A stretch of 64,000 nucleotides of DNA, from NCBI GenBank assembly GCA_027489955.1, contig JAIXYZ010000007.1, forward strand, positions 124,001-188,000, given 5' to 3'. The translations under genes were made by a program, and so were the position numbers. This DNA is from Hyphomicrobiales bacterium (GTDB lineage Bacteria; Pseudomonadota; Alphaproteobacteria; Rhizobiales; Beijerinckiaceae). How positions within the stretch are numbered: position 1 is the stretch's first letter; each line of letters starts with the position of its first letter. Of the stretch, positions 30,383-37,940 are shown one piece after another. The notes beneath the pieces were generated by a model. The model was not told the DNA's origin and searched no databases. It saw only the letters and a program-made list of their open reading frames with translations.

Positions 30383-31255
30383 ATGATCCACGACACGCTC
30401 ATCGCGCCGTTCGTCGAGTTCGCGTTCATGCGCCGCGCGCTGGTCGGCGCGCTCGCCCTCGCCCTCGGCGGCGCGCCGGTCGGCGTGTTCCTGATGCTCC
30501 GGCGCATGAGCCTGACCGGCGACGCGATGGCCCACGCCATCCTGCCCGGCGCGGCCATCGGCTTCCTCGTCTACGGGCTTTCGCTGCCCGCGATGACGCT
30601 GGGCGGCCTGGCGGCGGGCTTTGCCGTGGCGCTTCTCGCCGGACTCGTGGCGCGGGTCACCGTCCTGCGCGAGGATGCCTCGCTCGCCGCGTTCTATCTC
30701 GTTTCGCTGGCGCTGGGCGTCGTCATCGTCTCGCTGAAGGGCTCCAACGTCGACCTGCTGCACGTCCTGTTCGGGACGGTTCTCGCCCTGGACGACGCGA
30801 CCCTGTACCTGCTCGCCTCGGTGGCGACGGTGACGCTCGCCGCGCTGGCGCTGATCTACCGGCCGCTGGCGCTGGAATGCGCCGATCCCAACTTCCTGCG
30901 CTCGGTCAGCCCGCGCGCCGGGGGCATCGTGCACCTGATCTTCCTGGCGCTCGTCGTGCTGAACCTCGTCGCCGGCTTCCACGCGCTCGGCACGCTCCTG
31001 GCCGTCGGGCTGATGATGCTGCCCGCGGCGACGGCGCGCTTCTGGAGCGCCGACGTGACGATCATGACCATCGTCGCCGTCGCGGTGGGCGCGGTGTCCG
31101 GCTATGCCGGCCTCGTCCTGTCCTACCATGCGGGCCTGCCCGCGGGGCCGACCATCATCCTGGTCGCCGGAGGGTTCTACCTGATCTCGCTCGTTGCGGG
31201 TTCGGCGGGCGGCCTCGCCCGCAGCCTCTGGCCCGGCCGCCACCTCGAAGCCTGA
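30383..31255 (+). CDS. znuB: Zinc ABC transporter permease
   Basis: Inner-membrane permease of the ABC-3 (ZnuB/TroC) family, 290 residues with about eight to nine hydrophobic helices. Typical stretches: FMRRALVGALALALGGAPVGVFLMLRRMSLTGDAMAHAILPG near the N terminus (RxxSLxGDAxxHA is the family hallmark), GSNVDLLHVLFGTVLALD in the middle and ALGTLLAVGLMMLPAATARFW near the end. Starts 3 bases after znuC. Confidence 0.93.
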   Translation: MIHDTLIAPFVEFAFMRRALVGALALALGGAPVGVFLMLRRMSLTGDAMAHAILPGAAIGFLVYGLSLPAMTLGGLAAGFAVALLAGLVARVTVLREDASLAAFYLVSLALGVVIVSLKGSNVDLLHVLFGTVLALDDATLYLLASVATVTLAALALIYRPLALECADPNFLRSVSPRAGGIVHLIFLALVVLNLVAGFHALGTLLAVGLMMLPAATARFWSADVTIMTIVAVAVGAVSGYAGLVLSYHAGLPAGPTIILVAGGFYLISLVAGSAGGLARSLWPGRHLEA

Positions 31256-31292
31256 ACCTCATTCGCCCCATGCGTTGCCAAGGAGCCATGCC

Positions 31293-32216
31293 ATGATCAA
31301 CAGACGTAATGTTATAGCATTCGCCCTGGTGACGATGCTGCCTGGCTTCGCCCTGGCGCAGGGCGCAGTCCCCGCGGCGCCGGTCAAGGTCGTGGCGACC
31401 TTCTCCATCCTCGGCGATCTGGTGCGGGAGGTCGGCGGGGAGCGCGTCGCGGTCACGACGCTTGTCGGCCCGGACGGCGACGCCCACGTCTATTCCCCCT
31501 CGCCAGCGGACGCCAAGGCCCTCGCCGAGGCGAAGCTCGTCGTCGTCAACGGCCTGCGCTTCGAGGGCTGGATCGACCGCCTGGTCAAGGCGTCCGGCAC
31601 CAAAGCGGCCGTGGCCGTCGCCGCCAGGGGCGTGAAGCCCATCGCCGCCGAGGACGATCACGCCCATGGCCACGGCCATTCCCACGGCGCGGCCGATCCC
31701 CATGCCTGGCAGGACATCGCCAATGCGAAGGCCTACGTCGCCAACATCGCTGCGGCCCTGAGCGCCGCCGATCCCGCGGGCGCCGGCATCTATGAAGCCA
31801 ATGCCCGCGCCTATGCGGCCCGGCTGGAGGCGCTGGAGGCGGAGGTGAAGTCCGCCATCGCCGCGATCCCGGCCGCGCGCCGCAAGGTCATCACCTCCCA
31901 CGACGCCTTCGGCTATTTCGCCAGGGCCTACGGCATCGCCTTCGTCGCGCCCCAGGGCGTCTCCACCGAGGCCGAGGCTTCGGCGAGGGACGTCGCCGCC
32001 ATCATCCGGCAGATCCGGCGGGACAAGGTCCCGGCCGTGTTCCTCGAGAACGTCACCGATCCCCGTCTCGTGGAGCGGATTGCCAGGGAAACCGGGGCCC
32101 GCATGGGCGGCCGGCTGTTTTCCGACGCGTTGTCGCCGCCCGATGGCCCTGCGGGGACTTACATCGCGATGATGCGTCACAATATAAGGACCCTGACAGC
32201 GGCGCTGGCGGACTGA
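31293..32216 (+). CDS. znuA: Zinc ABC transporter substrate-binding protein
   Basis: Periplasmic zinc receptor of 307 residues, cluster A-I family. Signal peptide MINRRNVIAFALVTMLPGFALA (twin arginine present). Metal-site histidines lie in GPDGDAHVYSPSPADA, DPHAWQDIANAK and SHDAFGYFARAYGI, and between the first two is the short His loop DDHAHGHGHSHGAAD that marks zinc-type receptors. Ribosome site AAGGAG is 7 bases before ATG 31293; an earlier in-frame start is not supported. Codons 5-10 are strikingly AT-rich and form a Zur-like palindrome (see the next feature). Confidence 0.94.
   Translation: MINRRNVIAFALVTMLPGFALAQGAVPAAPVKVVATFSILGDLVREVGGERVAVTTLVGPDGDAHVYSPSPADAKALAEAKLVVVNGLRFEGWIDRLVKASGTKAAVAVAARGVKPIAAEDDHAHGHGHSHGAADPHAWQDIANAKAYVANIAAALSAADPAGAGIYEANARAYAARLEALEAEVKSAIAAIPAARRKVITSHDAFGYFARAYGIAFVAPQGVSTEAEASARDVAAIIRQIRRDKVPAVFLENVTDPRLVERIARETGARMGGRLFSDALSPPDGPAGTYIAMMRHNIRTLTAALAD
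31308..31321 (+). promoter_or_regulatory. Zur-like palindrome inside the start of znuA
   Basis: AATGTTATAGCATT, a 12-of-14 palindrome inside the longer stretch GTAATGTTATAGCATT. The left half matches the ATGTTAT half-site of alphaproteobacterial Zur boxes exactly. It occupies znuA codons 6-10, where the codons AAT GTT ATA are unlike the rest of the gene. It could act as a roadblock operator or serve a promoter just upstream in the 37-base znuB-znuA gap. Confidence 0.5.
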
Positions 32217-32254
32217 CCGCGCGCCGATACAGGTTCCCGGAGACCGTTCGCCCC

Positions 32255-33352
32255 ATGTCCGACAAGATCCCCGTCACCGTGCTCACCGGCTATCTCGGCG
32301 CCGGCAAGACCACGCTGCTGAACCGCATCCTCACCGAGCCGCACGGCAAGAAGTTCGCCGTGATCGTCAACGAGTTCGGCGAGATCGGGATCGACAACGA
32401 GCTCGTCGTCGGCGCCGACGAGGAGGTGTTCGAGATGAACAACGGGTGCATCTGCTGCACCGTGCGCGGCGACCTCATCCGCATCATCGACGGCCTGATG
32501 AAGCGCAAGGGCAAGTTCGACGCGATCATCGTGGAGACGACCGGCCTTGCCGACCCGGCCCCTGTCGCGCAGACCTTCTTCGTCGACGACGACGTGTCCG
32601 GCCAGACCAAGCTCGACGCGGTCGTCACCGTGGCGGACGCCAAATGGCTGACGGAGCGGCTGAAGGATGCGCCGGAGGCCAAGAACCAGATCGCCTTCGC
32701 CGACGTCATCATCCTGAACAAGACGGACCTAGTCAGCCCGGCCGAACTCGCCGAGGTCGAGGGCCGCATCCGCGCCATCAACCCGTATGCGAGGCTTCAC
32801 CGGGCCCAGCGCGCCAACGTGAAGATCGACGAGGTTCTCGGCCGCAACGCCTTCGACCTGGACCGCATCCTGGAGATCGAGCCCGCCTTCCTGGAGCAGG
32901 ATGGGCACGGCCACCATCACCACCACGGCCACGATCATCATCACGATCATGCCTGCGGCCCCGATTGCGGCCACGACCATCACCATGATCACGATCATCA
33001 CCACGACCATGGCCATGACGGGCACAGCCATGGCGGGCTCAAGCACTACCACGACGAGGACATGCAGTCGGTCGCGGTGAAGCTGGAGGGCGAGGTCGAC
33101 CCGGACAAGTTCCTCCCCTGGGTCCACGAGCTCGTGCAGCGGGAGGGCCCCTCCATCCTGCGCTCCAAGGGGATCCTCGCCTTCAAGGACGAGCCCAAGC
33201 GCTTCGTCTTCCAGGGCGTGCACATGATCCTCGACGGCGACCTGCAGCGGGACTGGAAGCCCGACGAGGCACGCACCTCGAAGATCGTCTTTATCGGGCG
33301 CGATCTCGACGAGGAGGCGATCCGCCAGGGCTTCCTCGCCTGCGCGGCCTGA
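32255..33352 (+). CDS. CobW/COG0523 family GTPase with His-rich metal loop
   Basis: Zinc-handling GTPase (ZNG1/ZigA type) of 365 residues. G1 GYLGAGKTTLLNRIL, metal motif GCICCTVRGDL (CxCC), EFGEIGIDNELV, G3-like ETTGLADPAP, G4 NKTDL. Between the G domain and the C-terminal CobW_C domain (about 260-360) is a loop at about 213-257 with roughly two dozen histidines in HHHHHGHDHHHDHACGPDCGHD-like runs. Family members pass zinc to client enzymes in low zinc. It follows znuA by 38 bases and precedes the WD40 gene by 4, so it is probably part of the same regulon. Not a cobalamin enzyme by context. Confidence 0.92.
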   Translation: MSDKIPVTVLTGYLGAGKTTLLNRILTEPHGKKFAVIVNEFGEIGIDNELVVGADEEVFEMNNGCICCTVRGDLIRIIDGLMKRKGKFDAIIVETTGLADPAPVAQTFFVDDDVSGQTKLDAVVTVADAKWLTERLKDAPEAKNQIAFADVIILNKTDLVSPAELAEVEGRIRAINPYARLHRAQRANVKIDEVLGRNAFDLDRILEIEPAFLEQDGHGHHHHHGHDHHHDHACGPDCGHDHHHDHDHHHDHGHDGHSHGGLKHYHDEDMQSVAVKLEGEVDPDKFLPWVHELVQREGPSILRSKGILAFKDEPKRFVFQGVHMILDGDLQRDWKPDEARTSKIVFIGRDLDEEAIRQGFLACAA

Positions 33353-33356
33353 TCCC

Positions 33357-34340
33357 ATGGCGATGACGCTGGCCGAAAGGGTCGAACCCGTCGCGGCGGG
33401 CGGCCACGTTGTGGGGCTCGCCTGGCTGGGCGACGCGCTGGCCGTCGCGTGCGGCGACGGCACCGTGGCGCTGGGCGAGACGATCGTCCAGGCGCACCCC
33501 GACGGGGCGGTCCTGGTGGCGGCGGCGGATGCGCGCGGCATGGTCACCGGCGGCGACGACGGCCGCGTGGTGCTGACCGCGCCAGATGGCGGCACGACCG
33601 AGCTGGGTGATGAGCAGGGGCGGTGGATCGATGCGGTCGCGCTCGGCCCGTCCGGATCGGTCGCCTGGAGCGCCGGCCGCCGGGTCGTCGCCCGGGACGG
33701 CAAGGGGCGCATCGCCGCCATCGAGGCCGCCTCGACGGCCCGCGGCCTCGCCTTCATGCCCAAGGGCTACCGCCTCGCCATCGCGCAGTACAACGGTGCG
33801 GCCCTCTGGTTCCCGGGAACTCAGGCGCCGCCCGAAACGCTCGAATGGAAGGGCTCCCATCTCGACGTCACCGTGTCTCCGGACGGGCGGTTCGTGGTGA
33901 CCTCCATGCAGGAGAATTCCCTGCACGGATGGCGGCTGCAGCCGGACCGGGGCCACATGCGCATGTCGGGCTACGCCGCCAAGCCGCGCTCGCTCGCCTG
34001 GTCCCATGACGGCAAGTGGCTCGCCACGTCCGGCGCCGACGCGGTCATCGTCTGGCCCTTCGACAGCAAGGAAGGTCCGATGGGCAAGAAGCCGCGGGAG
34101 GTGGGCATCAGGCCCGCCAAGGTCACGCGCTGCGCCTTCCATCCCGGCTCGCTGGTCCTGGCCGCCGGCTACGAGGATGGATGCGTCCTGCTCGTGCGGA
34201 TGACGGACGGGTCCGAACTCCTCATGCGCCCCGCCGGCCGCTCCGGCGCAGTGACGGCTTTGGCCTGGGACCGGACGGGGGCCCGCATCGCCTTCGGCAC
34301 CGCAGGCGGGGAAGCCGGCCGCCTCACGCTGCCGGTGTGA
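33357..34340 (+). CDS. WD40 repeat protein of the zinc block
   Basis: 327 residues forming a beta-propeller. Repeats are visible as GH/GD...(V/I)W units: VVGLAWLGDALAVACGDGTV, DGRVVLTAPDGG, HLDVTVSPDGRFVVTSMQENSLHGWRL, SLAWSHDGKWLATSGADAVIVWPF, RCAFHPGSLVLAAGYEDGCVLLVRM and VTALAWDRTGARIAFGTAGGEAG. There is no signal peptide, so it is cytosolic. Four bases after the CobW gene, so translation is probably coupled. A partner or platform for the GTPase is the simplest inference; no activity is known to me. Confidence 0.85.
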   Translation: MAMTLAERVEPVAAGGHVVGLAWLGDALAVACGDGTVALGETIVQAHPDGAVLVAAADARGMVTGGDDGRVVLTAPDGGTTELGDEQGRWIDAVALGPSGSVAWSAGRRVVARDGKGRIAAIEAASTARGLAFMPKGYRLAIAQYNGAALWFPGTQAPPETLEWKGSHLDVTVSPDGRFVVTSMQENSLHGWRLQPDRGHMRMSGYAAKPRSLAWSHDGKWLATSGADAVIVWPFDSKEGPMGKKPREVGIRPAKVTRCAFHPGSLVLAAGYEDGCVLLVRMTDGSELLMRPAGRSGAVTALAWDRTGARIAFGTAGGEAGRLTLPV

Positions 34341-34344
34341 CGCC

Positions 34345-34620
34345 GTGCTGCGCGGCATGTTCGGCAAGCGAACGAAGCCGGACGAAGCGCAACTCGGCGC
34401 GCTGAAAGTTCGGATACGCCGTATCGCAGGCCTGTCCGACGATGTCGCGCTGGCGGTCAACGAGATCGTCTGCGCCGACCCCGCATGCCCCGGCACCGAA
34501 ACCGTGATCCTCGTCATGGCGCCGGGTTGCCGGACCCGGGCGGTCAAGGTCCCGGGAGCCATGGCGGCCATCGAGGACGCGACGATCGCGGCGGCGTTCC
34601 GGGCGGACGGCCAGGCTTGA
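34345..34620 (+). CDS. Small conserved-looking hypothetical protein
   Basis: 91 residues, GTG start 4 bases after the WD40 stop. The most distinctive part is ALAVNEIVCADPACPGTETVILVM, with two cysteines in CADPxCPG, followed by a beta strand and KVPGAMAAIEDATI. Similar proteins occur in other Rhizobiales genomes as far as I recall, without known function. The CxxxxC pair might bind metal, which would suit the zinc block, but this is speculation. Confidence 0.65.
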   Translation: MLRGMFGKRTKPDEAQLGALKVRIRRIAGLSDDVALAVNEIVCADPACPGTETVILVMAPGCRTRAVKVPGAMAAIEDATIAAAFRADGQA

Positions 34621-34672
34621 GGGAACAGAAGTCCCCCGCGTCCCGTTTCGTTTGGACAGGAGGGCCTCAAGT

Positions 34673-35173
34673 TTGATCTCGCGGACGGTCGCCATGGCGG
34701 TGGGGCTCATCGGAGCCGCCTCGCTCTCGCAGATGCCGGAATTCACCCAGCAATATCGCCAGCGCCTCGGCGGTGCGGTGGACGAATTGCGGGCCGTGGT
34801 CCAGCGCTTCGACCGGGACGCGGGCGCGGAAGGCCTTTCCCGCGACCAGGCTCTCCAGCGGATGCGCGGGGCGGGCGACCCCTTCCTGCAGCGGCGCGGC
34901 ATGAGCGAGGCGGAAGCCAAGATCCGCCTGGACAATCTGGAGACGCAGGCCAGGGCCATGGCCGAGGCCGGGCCGTTCGAGCGGACCGTGGCGTTCCTGC
35001 GCTTCCGCGATGCAGACCTCAGCCGCCGCACGATGGACGATTTCGAGCCGGCGATGCCGGTCACGACCGAGGGCGTCGCGGCCGCGGGCGCTGGCTTCCT
35101 CGGCGGCTATTTCCTGATCCGGATGCTCACCGCCCCCTTCGGCCGCCGCCGCCGCTCGCTGCGCCGCGCGTGA
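34673..35173 (+). CDS. DUF2937 family membrane protein
   Basis: 166 residues with an N-terminal hydrophobic segment (ISRTVAMAVGLIGAASLSQ), the family core MPEFTQQYRQRLGGAVDELRAVVQRFDRDA, a helical middle, and a second TM near the C terminus (GVAAAGAGFLGGYFLIRMLTAPF) with a basic tail RRRRSLRRA. I chose TTG 34673 since AGGAGG lies 9 bases upstream; another TTG at 34652 is in frame. Function unknown. Confidence 0.75.
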   Translation: MISRTVAMAVGLIGAASLSQMPEFTQQYRQRLGGAVDELRAVVQRFDRDAGAEGLSRDQALQRMRGAGDPFLQRRGMSEAEAKIRLDNLETQARAMAEAGPFERTVAFLRFRDADLSRRTMDDFEPAMPVTTEGVAAAGAGFLGGYFLIRMLTAPFGRRRRSLRRA

Positions 35174-35175
35174 GG

Positions 35176-35520
35176 TCAGGCGGGCTCTGCCGCCCGGTCC
35201 TGGCCTGCCAGATGGGCGTAGAAGCCGAGCCCGTCATGGGCCGGCAGGGGATTGAGCCGGATCACCAGCCCCTTGCGCCGCGCGTCGAGAAGTTGCCGCC
35301 CCACCGGCTGGAACAGCGTCTCGCCGCCACCCTCGGGCGGCGGATCGAGCAGCACGGCCACGGATTTCGGCGCTCCGAACCGGCTGGATTCGATCAGCGC
35401 GTCGAGGGACGCCAGCGCCTGAGCCACGGAGGCGCCGCGCAGATCGAGGATGGAATCGGCATCGGCCTGGCCCAGGCCGCCCCGCAGCTTCGCCGCATAG
35501 AAATCGTCGAAATGAGGCAT
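35176..35520 (-). CDS. Hypothetical protein with Smr-like DLRG motif
   Basis: 114 residues. The segment ILDLRGASVAQALASLDALIE resembles the LDLHG helix start of Smr domains, followed by KSVAVLLDPPPEGGGETLFQPVGRQLLDARR and LNPLPAHDGLGFYAHL. The full Smr GxG motif is not evident, so the fold assignment is tentative. Convergent with DUF2937, with two bases between the genes. No signal or TM segment. Confidence 0.65.
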   Translation of the reverse strand: MPHFDDFYAAKLRGGLGQADADSILDLRGASVAQALASLDALIESSRFGAPKSVAVLLDPPPEGGGETLFQPVGRQLLDARRKGLVIRLNPLPAHDGLGFYAHLAGQDRAAEPA

Positions 35521-35562
35521 GGCATCGCTCCGGCGACTGGCACTAGGCGATTTCGGTACCTG

Positions 35563-35716
35563 CTGTCATCCCCCGCGGCCCGAGGGACCTCGTCGTCATC
35601 CCCGGCGAGCGAAGCGAGGGAAGGGGATCCAGAAAACGCGGGGCATCGAGCGCGATGGCTGGCATTGCCCTGGATCCCCTTCCCCTTCCGCCCGCGGCTC
35701 CGGCCGGGGATGACAG
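35563..35716. repeat. Palindromic intergenic repeat element
   Basis: About 154 bases with nested inverted arms: outer CTGTCATCCCC (35563-35573) with GGGGATGACAG (35706-35716), and inner GGAAGGGGATCCAG (35619-35632) with CTGGATCCCCTTCC (35670-35683). It fills the gap between the hypothetical gene and hss. The phrases GTCATCCCCGGCGAGCGAAG and GGGGATCCAG are typical of dispersed palindromic elements in alphaproteobacterial genomes. As RNA it would fold into a long hairpin. Copy number cannot be judged from one window. Confidence 0.75.
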
Positions 35717-35737
35717 GTCAGCGCGACGGCGTCCCGC

Positions 35738-37174
35738 TCACCGCACCAGGATGTTGCGGAACTGCCAGGGATCGGACGTGTCGATATCCTCGGGGAAGAA
35801 GCCCGGCCGGTCCTTCAGCGGCGTCCAGTCCGTGTAATAGCCGTTGACCGGACCGAGATACGGAAGCTGCACCTCGAGGCACCGGCGGAAGTCCATCTCG
35901 TCGGCTTCCACGATGCCGGCCTTGGGGTTCTCGAGCGCCCAGACCATGCCGGCGAGCACCGCCGAGGTGACCTGCAGGCCGGTCGCGTTCTGATACGGCG
36001 CGATGGCCCGCGTCTCGTCGATGGAGAGCTGCGAGCCGTACCAGTAGGCATTGAGGCCGTGGCCGTAGAGCAGCACGCCGAGCTCGTCGATGCCGTCGAC
36101 GATCTCCGCTTCGCCCAAGATGTGGTGCTCGTCCTGGACCTTGCCCGCCTGGCCAAACAGCTCGTGCAGCGAGAGCACGGCGTCGTTGGCCGGATGGTAG
36201 GCGTAATGGCAGGTCGGCCGGTAGACCGCCTCGCCGCCGGCGCCGTGAACGGTGAAGTAATCCGCGATCGAGATCGACTCGTTATGCGTCACCAGGAAGC
36301 CGTACTGGGGTCCCGGCGTCGGGCACCAGGAGCGCACGCGCGTGTTGGCGCCCGGCTGCAGCAGGTAGATCGCCGCGCCGCAGCCCGAATCGTGGGTGCG
36401 CCCGTTCTCCGGCATCCAGGCCTCGTGCGTGCCCCAGCCGAGCTCGGCCGGCTGCATGCCCTCCGACAGGAAGCCCTCCACGGACCAGGTGTTGACGAAC
36501 ACGCCCATGGGCTTGGGCCGCTTGGCGCGCTGCGTGTCGCGCTCGGCGATGTGGACGCCCTTGACGCCGACCTTCTGCATGAGCGCGGCCCAGCCCTCGC
36601 GGGTCGTGGGCTCCTCGAAGGGCAGCTTCAGGTCGGTCGCGACGTTCACGAGCGCCTGCTTCACGAACCAGGACACCATGCCCGGATTGGCGCCGCAGCA
36701 GGACACGGCGGTCGTCGTGCCGGCCGGGCGCGCGCGCTTGGCGGCCAGCGTCTTCTCGCGCAGCGCGTAGTTGGAGCGCGCCTCGGGGCCCAGATCGGCG
36801 TTGAAGTAGAAGCCGACCCACGGCTCGTTGACCGTGTCGATGTAGAGAGCGCCGATGTCGGAGCAATATTCCATGATGTCGAGGGACGAGGTGTCCACCG
36901 ACAGGTTCACGCAGAAGCCCTGCCCGCCGCCCTCGGTGAGCAGCGGCCCCAGGAGGTTCCTGTAGTTCTCCCGCGTGATCGCCTGATGCACGAAGCGGAT
37001 GCCCCGCTCGTCCAGCATGGCGCGATCGCTGTCGTCCGGATCGATGACCGTGAAGCGGCTCTTGTCATAGGCGAAATGCCGCTCGATGAGCGGCAGCGTG
37101 CCTTTGCCGATCGAGCCGAAGCCGATCATCACGATGGGGCCGGTGATCGTGCCGTGGACGGGCCAGTCGGTCAT
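35738..37174 (-). CDS. hss: Homospermidine synthase
   Basis: NAD-dependent enzyme joining two putrescines (or putrescine and spermidine) to sym-homospermidine, the main long polyamine of many Rhizobiales; 478 residues. N-terminal Rossmann motif IVMIGFGSIGKGTLPLIERHF, then FCVNLSVDTSSLDIMEYC, YIDTVNEPW, SCCGANPGMVSWFVKQAL and the conserved GWGTHEAWMPENG and TCHYAYHPANDAV. ATG 37174 matches the usual MTDWPVHG start; upstream extension rejected. It lies downstream of GNAT and odc genes on the same strand, giving ornithine to putrescine to homospermidine. Confidence 0.95.
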   Translation of the reverse strand: MTDWPVHGTITGPIVMIGFGSIGKGTLPLIERHFAYDKSRFTVIDPDDSDRAMLDERGIRFVHQAITRENYRNLLGPLLTEGGGQGFCVNLSVDTSSLDIMEYCSDIGALYIDTVNEPWVGFYFNADLGPEARSNYALREKTLAAKRARPAGTTTAVSCCGANPGMVSWFVKQALVNVATDLKLPFEEPTTREGWAALMQKVGVKGVHIAERDTQRAKRPKPMGVFVNTWSVEGFLSEGMQPAELGWGTHEAWMPENGRTHDSGCGAAIYLLQPGANTRVRSWCPTPGPQYGFLVTHNESISIADYFTVHGAGGEAVYRPTCHYAYHPANDAVLSLHELFGQAGKVQDEHHILGEAEIVDGIDELGVLLYGHGLNAYWYGSQLSIDETRAIAPYQNATGLQVTSAVLAGMVWALENPKAGIVEADEMDFRRCLEVQLPYLGPVNGYYTDWTPLKDRPGFFPEDIDTSDPWQFRNILVR

Positions 37175-37281
37175 CGGAAACTCCGTTCTGCGAAGGGTTG
37201 GGGGCGTGCCGCCCCGCTCGGAACATGCTCGCGGCCGATCAATCAAGACCGGCCGCGCGCGTCAATGGCGGTGAGGTGTTT

Positions 37282-37803
37282 TCAGGCGGCGAGCGGCAGC
37301 GGGTAGGCTTCCGCCCCCCGCACCTCGACCGGGCCGCACGCGCCCGTGAGCGCGCCCGCCTCGATCTCCAGCGCCAGGAACCGGTCGCGGTCGACCGGGC
37401 CAGGCAGGTTAAGCCCGCGCGTCGCTCCGGCGGAGAAGCCGAAGCGTGCGTAATAGGGCGCGTCGCCCACCAGCAGGATCGCCTTGTGGCCCGCGCGCGC
37501 GGCCGCCCAGATCGCCTCGCGCATGAGCCGGGCGCCGATGCCGCGCCCGCGCATCTCCTCGTCCACGGCCAGCGGACCGAGCAGGAGCGCGGGGCGGCCG
37601 CCCGCCTCCACGGGCCAGAGCCTGACAGTGCCCGCAAGACGGCCCTCGGCCTCGGCAACGAGGGCCAGGCCCTGCGCCGGCAGGCGCCCCTCTCGCAGGC
37701 GCTCGGAGGTCTTGGCGAAGCGGGCCGCGCCGAACGCGGCATTCAGCAGGCGTTCCCGCGCGGCGATGTCGGCGGGGGTCTCGGGACGGATCGACAGGGT
37801 CAT
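37282..37803 (-). CDS. GNAT family N-acetyltransferase
   Basis: 173 residues with a GCN5 fold: LSIRPETPADIAARERLLNAAFG at the N terminus and the acetyl-CoA loop LAVDEEMRGRGIGARLMREAIWAA (RGxGxG/A), then AILLVGDAPYYARFGF. Similar to YhbS-type acetyltransferases. Sitting between odc and hss it may act on a polyamine, but the group also includes other substrates, so this is contextual inference only. Confidence 0.88.
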   Translation of the reverse strand: MTLSIRPETPADIAARERLLNAAFGAARFAKTSERLREGRLPAQGLALVAEAEGRLAGTVRLWPVEAGGRPALLLGPLAVDEEMRGRGIGARLMREAIWAAARAGHKAILLVGDAPYYARFGFSAGATRGLNLPGPVDRDRFLALEIEAGALTGACGPVEVRGAEAYPLPLAA

Positions 37804-37940
37804 GGCTTCCTCCGTTGGAAGAACGGGGTGACACGAGCCCGCGTGCCCGCGGGAAGCGGGCCGTTCGGGAGGCGAGGGAGGGAGGGAATGGCCGCCGGGC
37901 GTGCGCCGCCCGGCGGGTCGTGACGGCGTCCTGCGCCGGC

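Noticed and set aside
32900-33040. Repetitive CAC/CAT/GAT-rich DNA that looks like a repeat array
   Set aside because: It encodes the His-rich loop of the CobW GTPase; units are irregular, so it is neither CRISPR nor a tandem DNA repeat.
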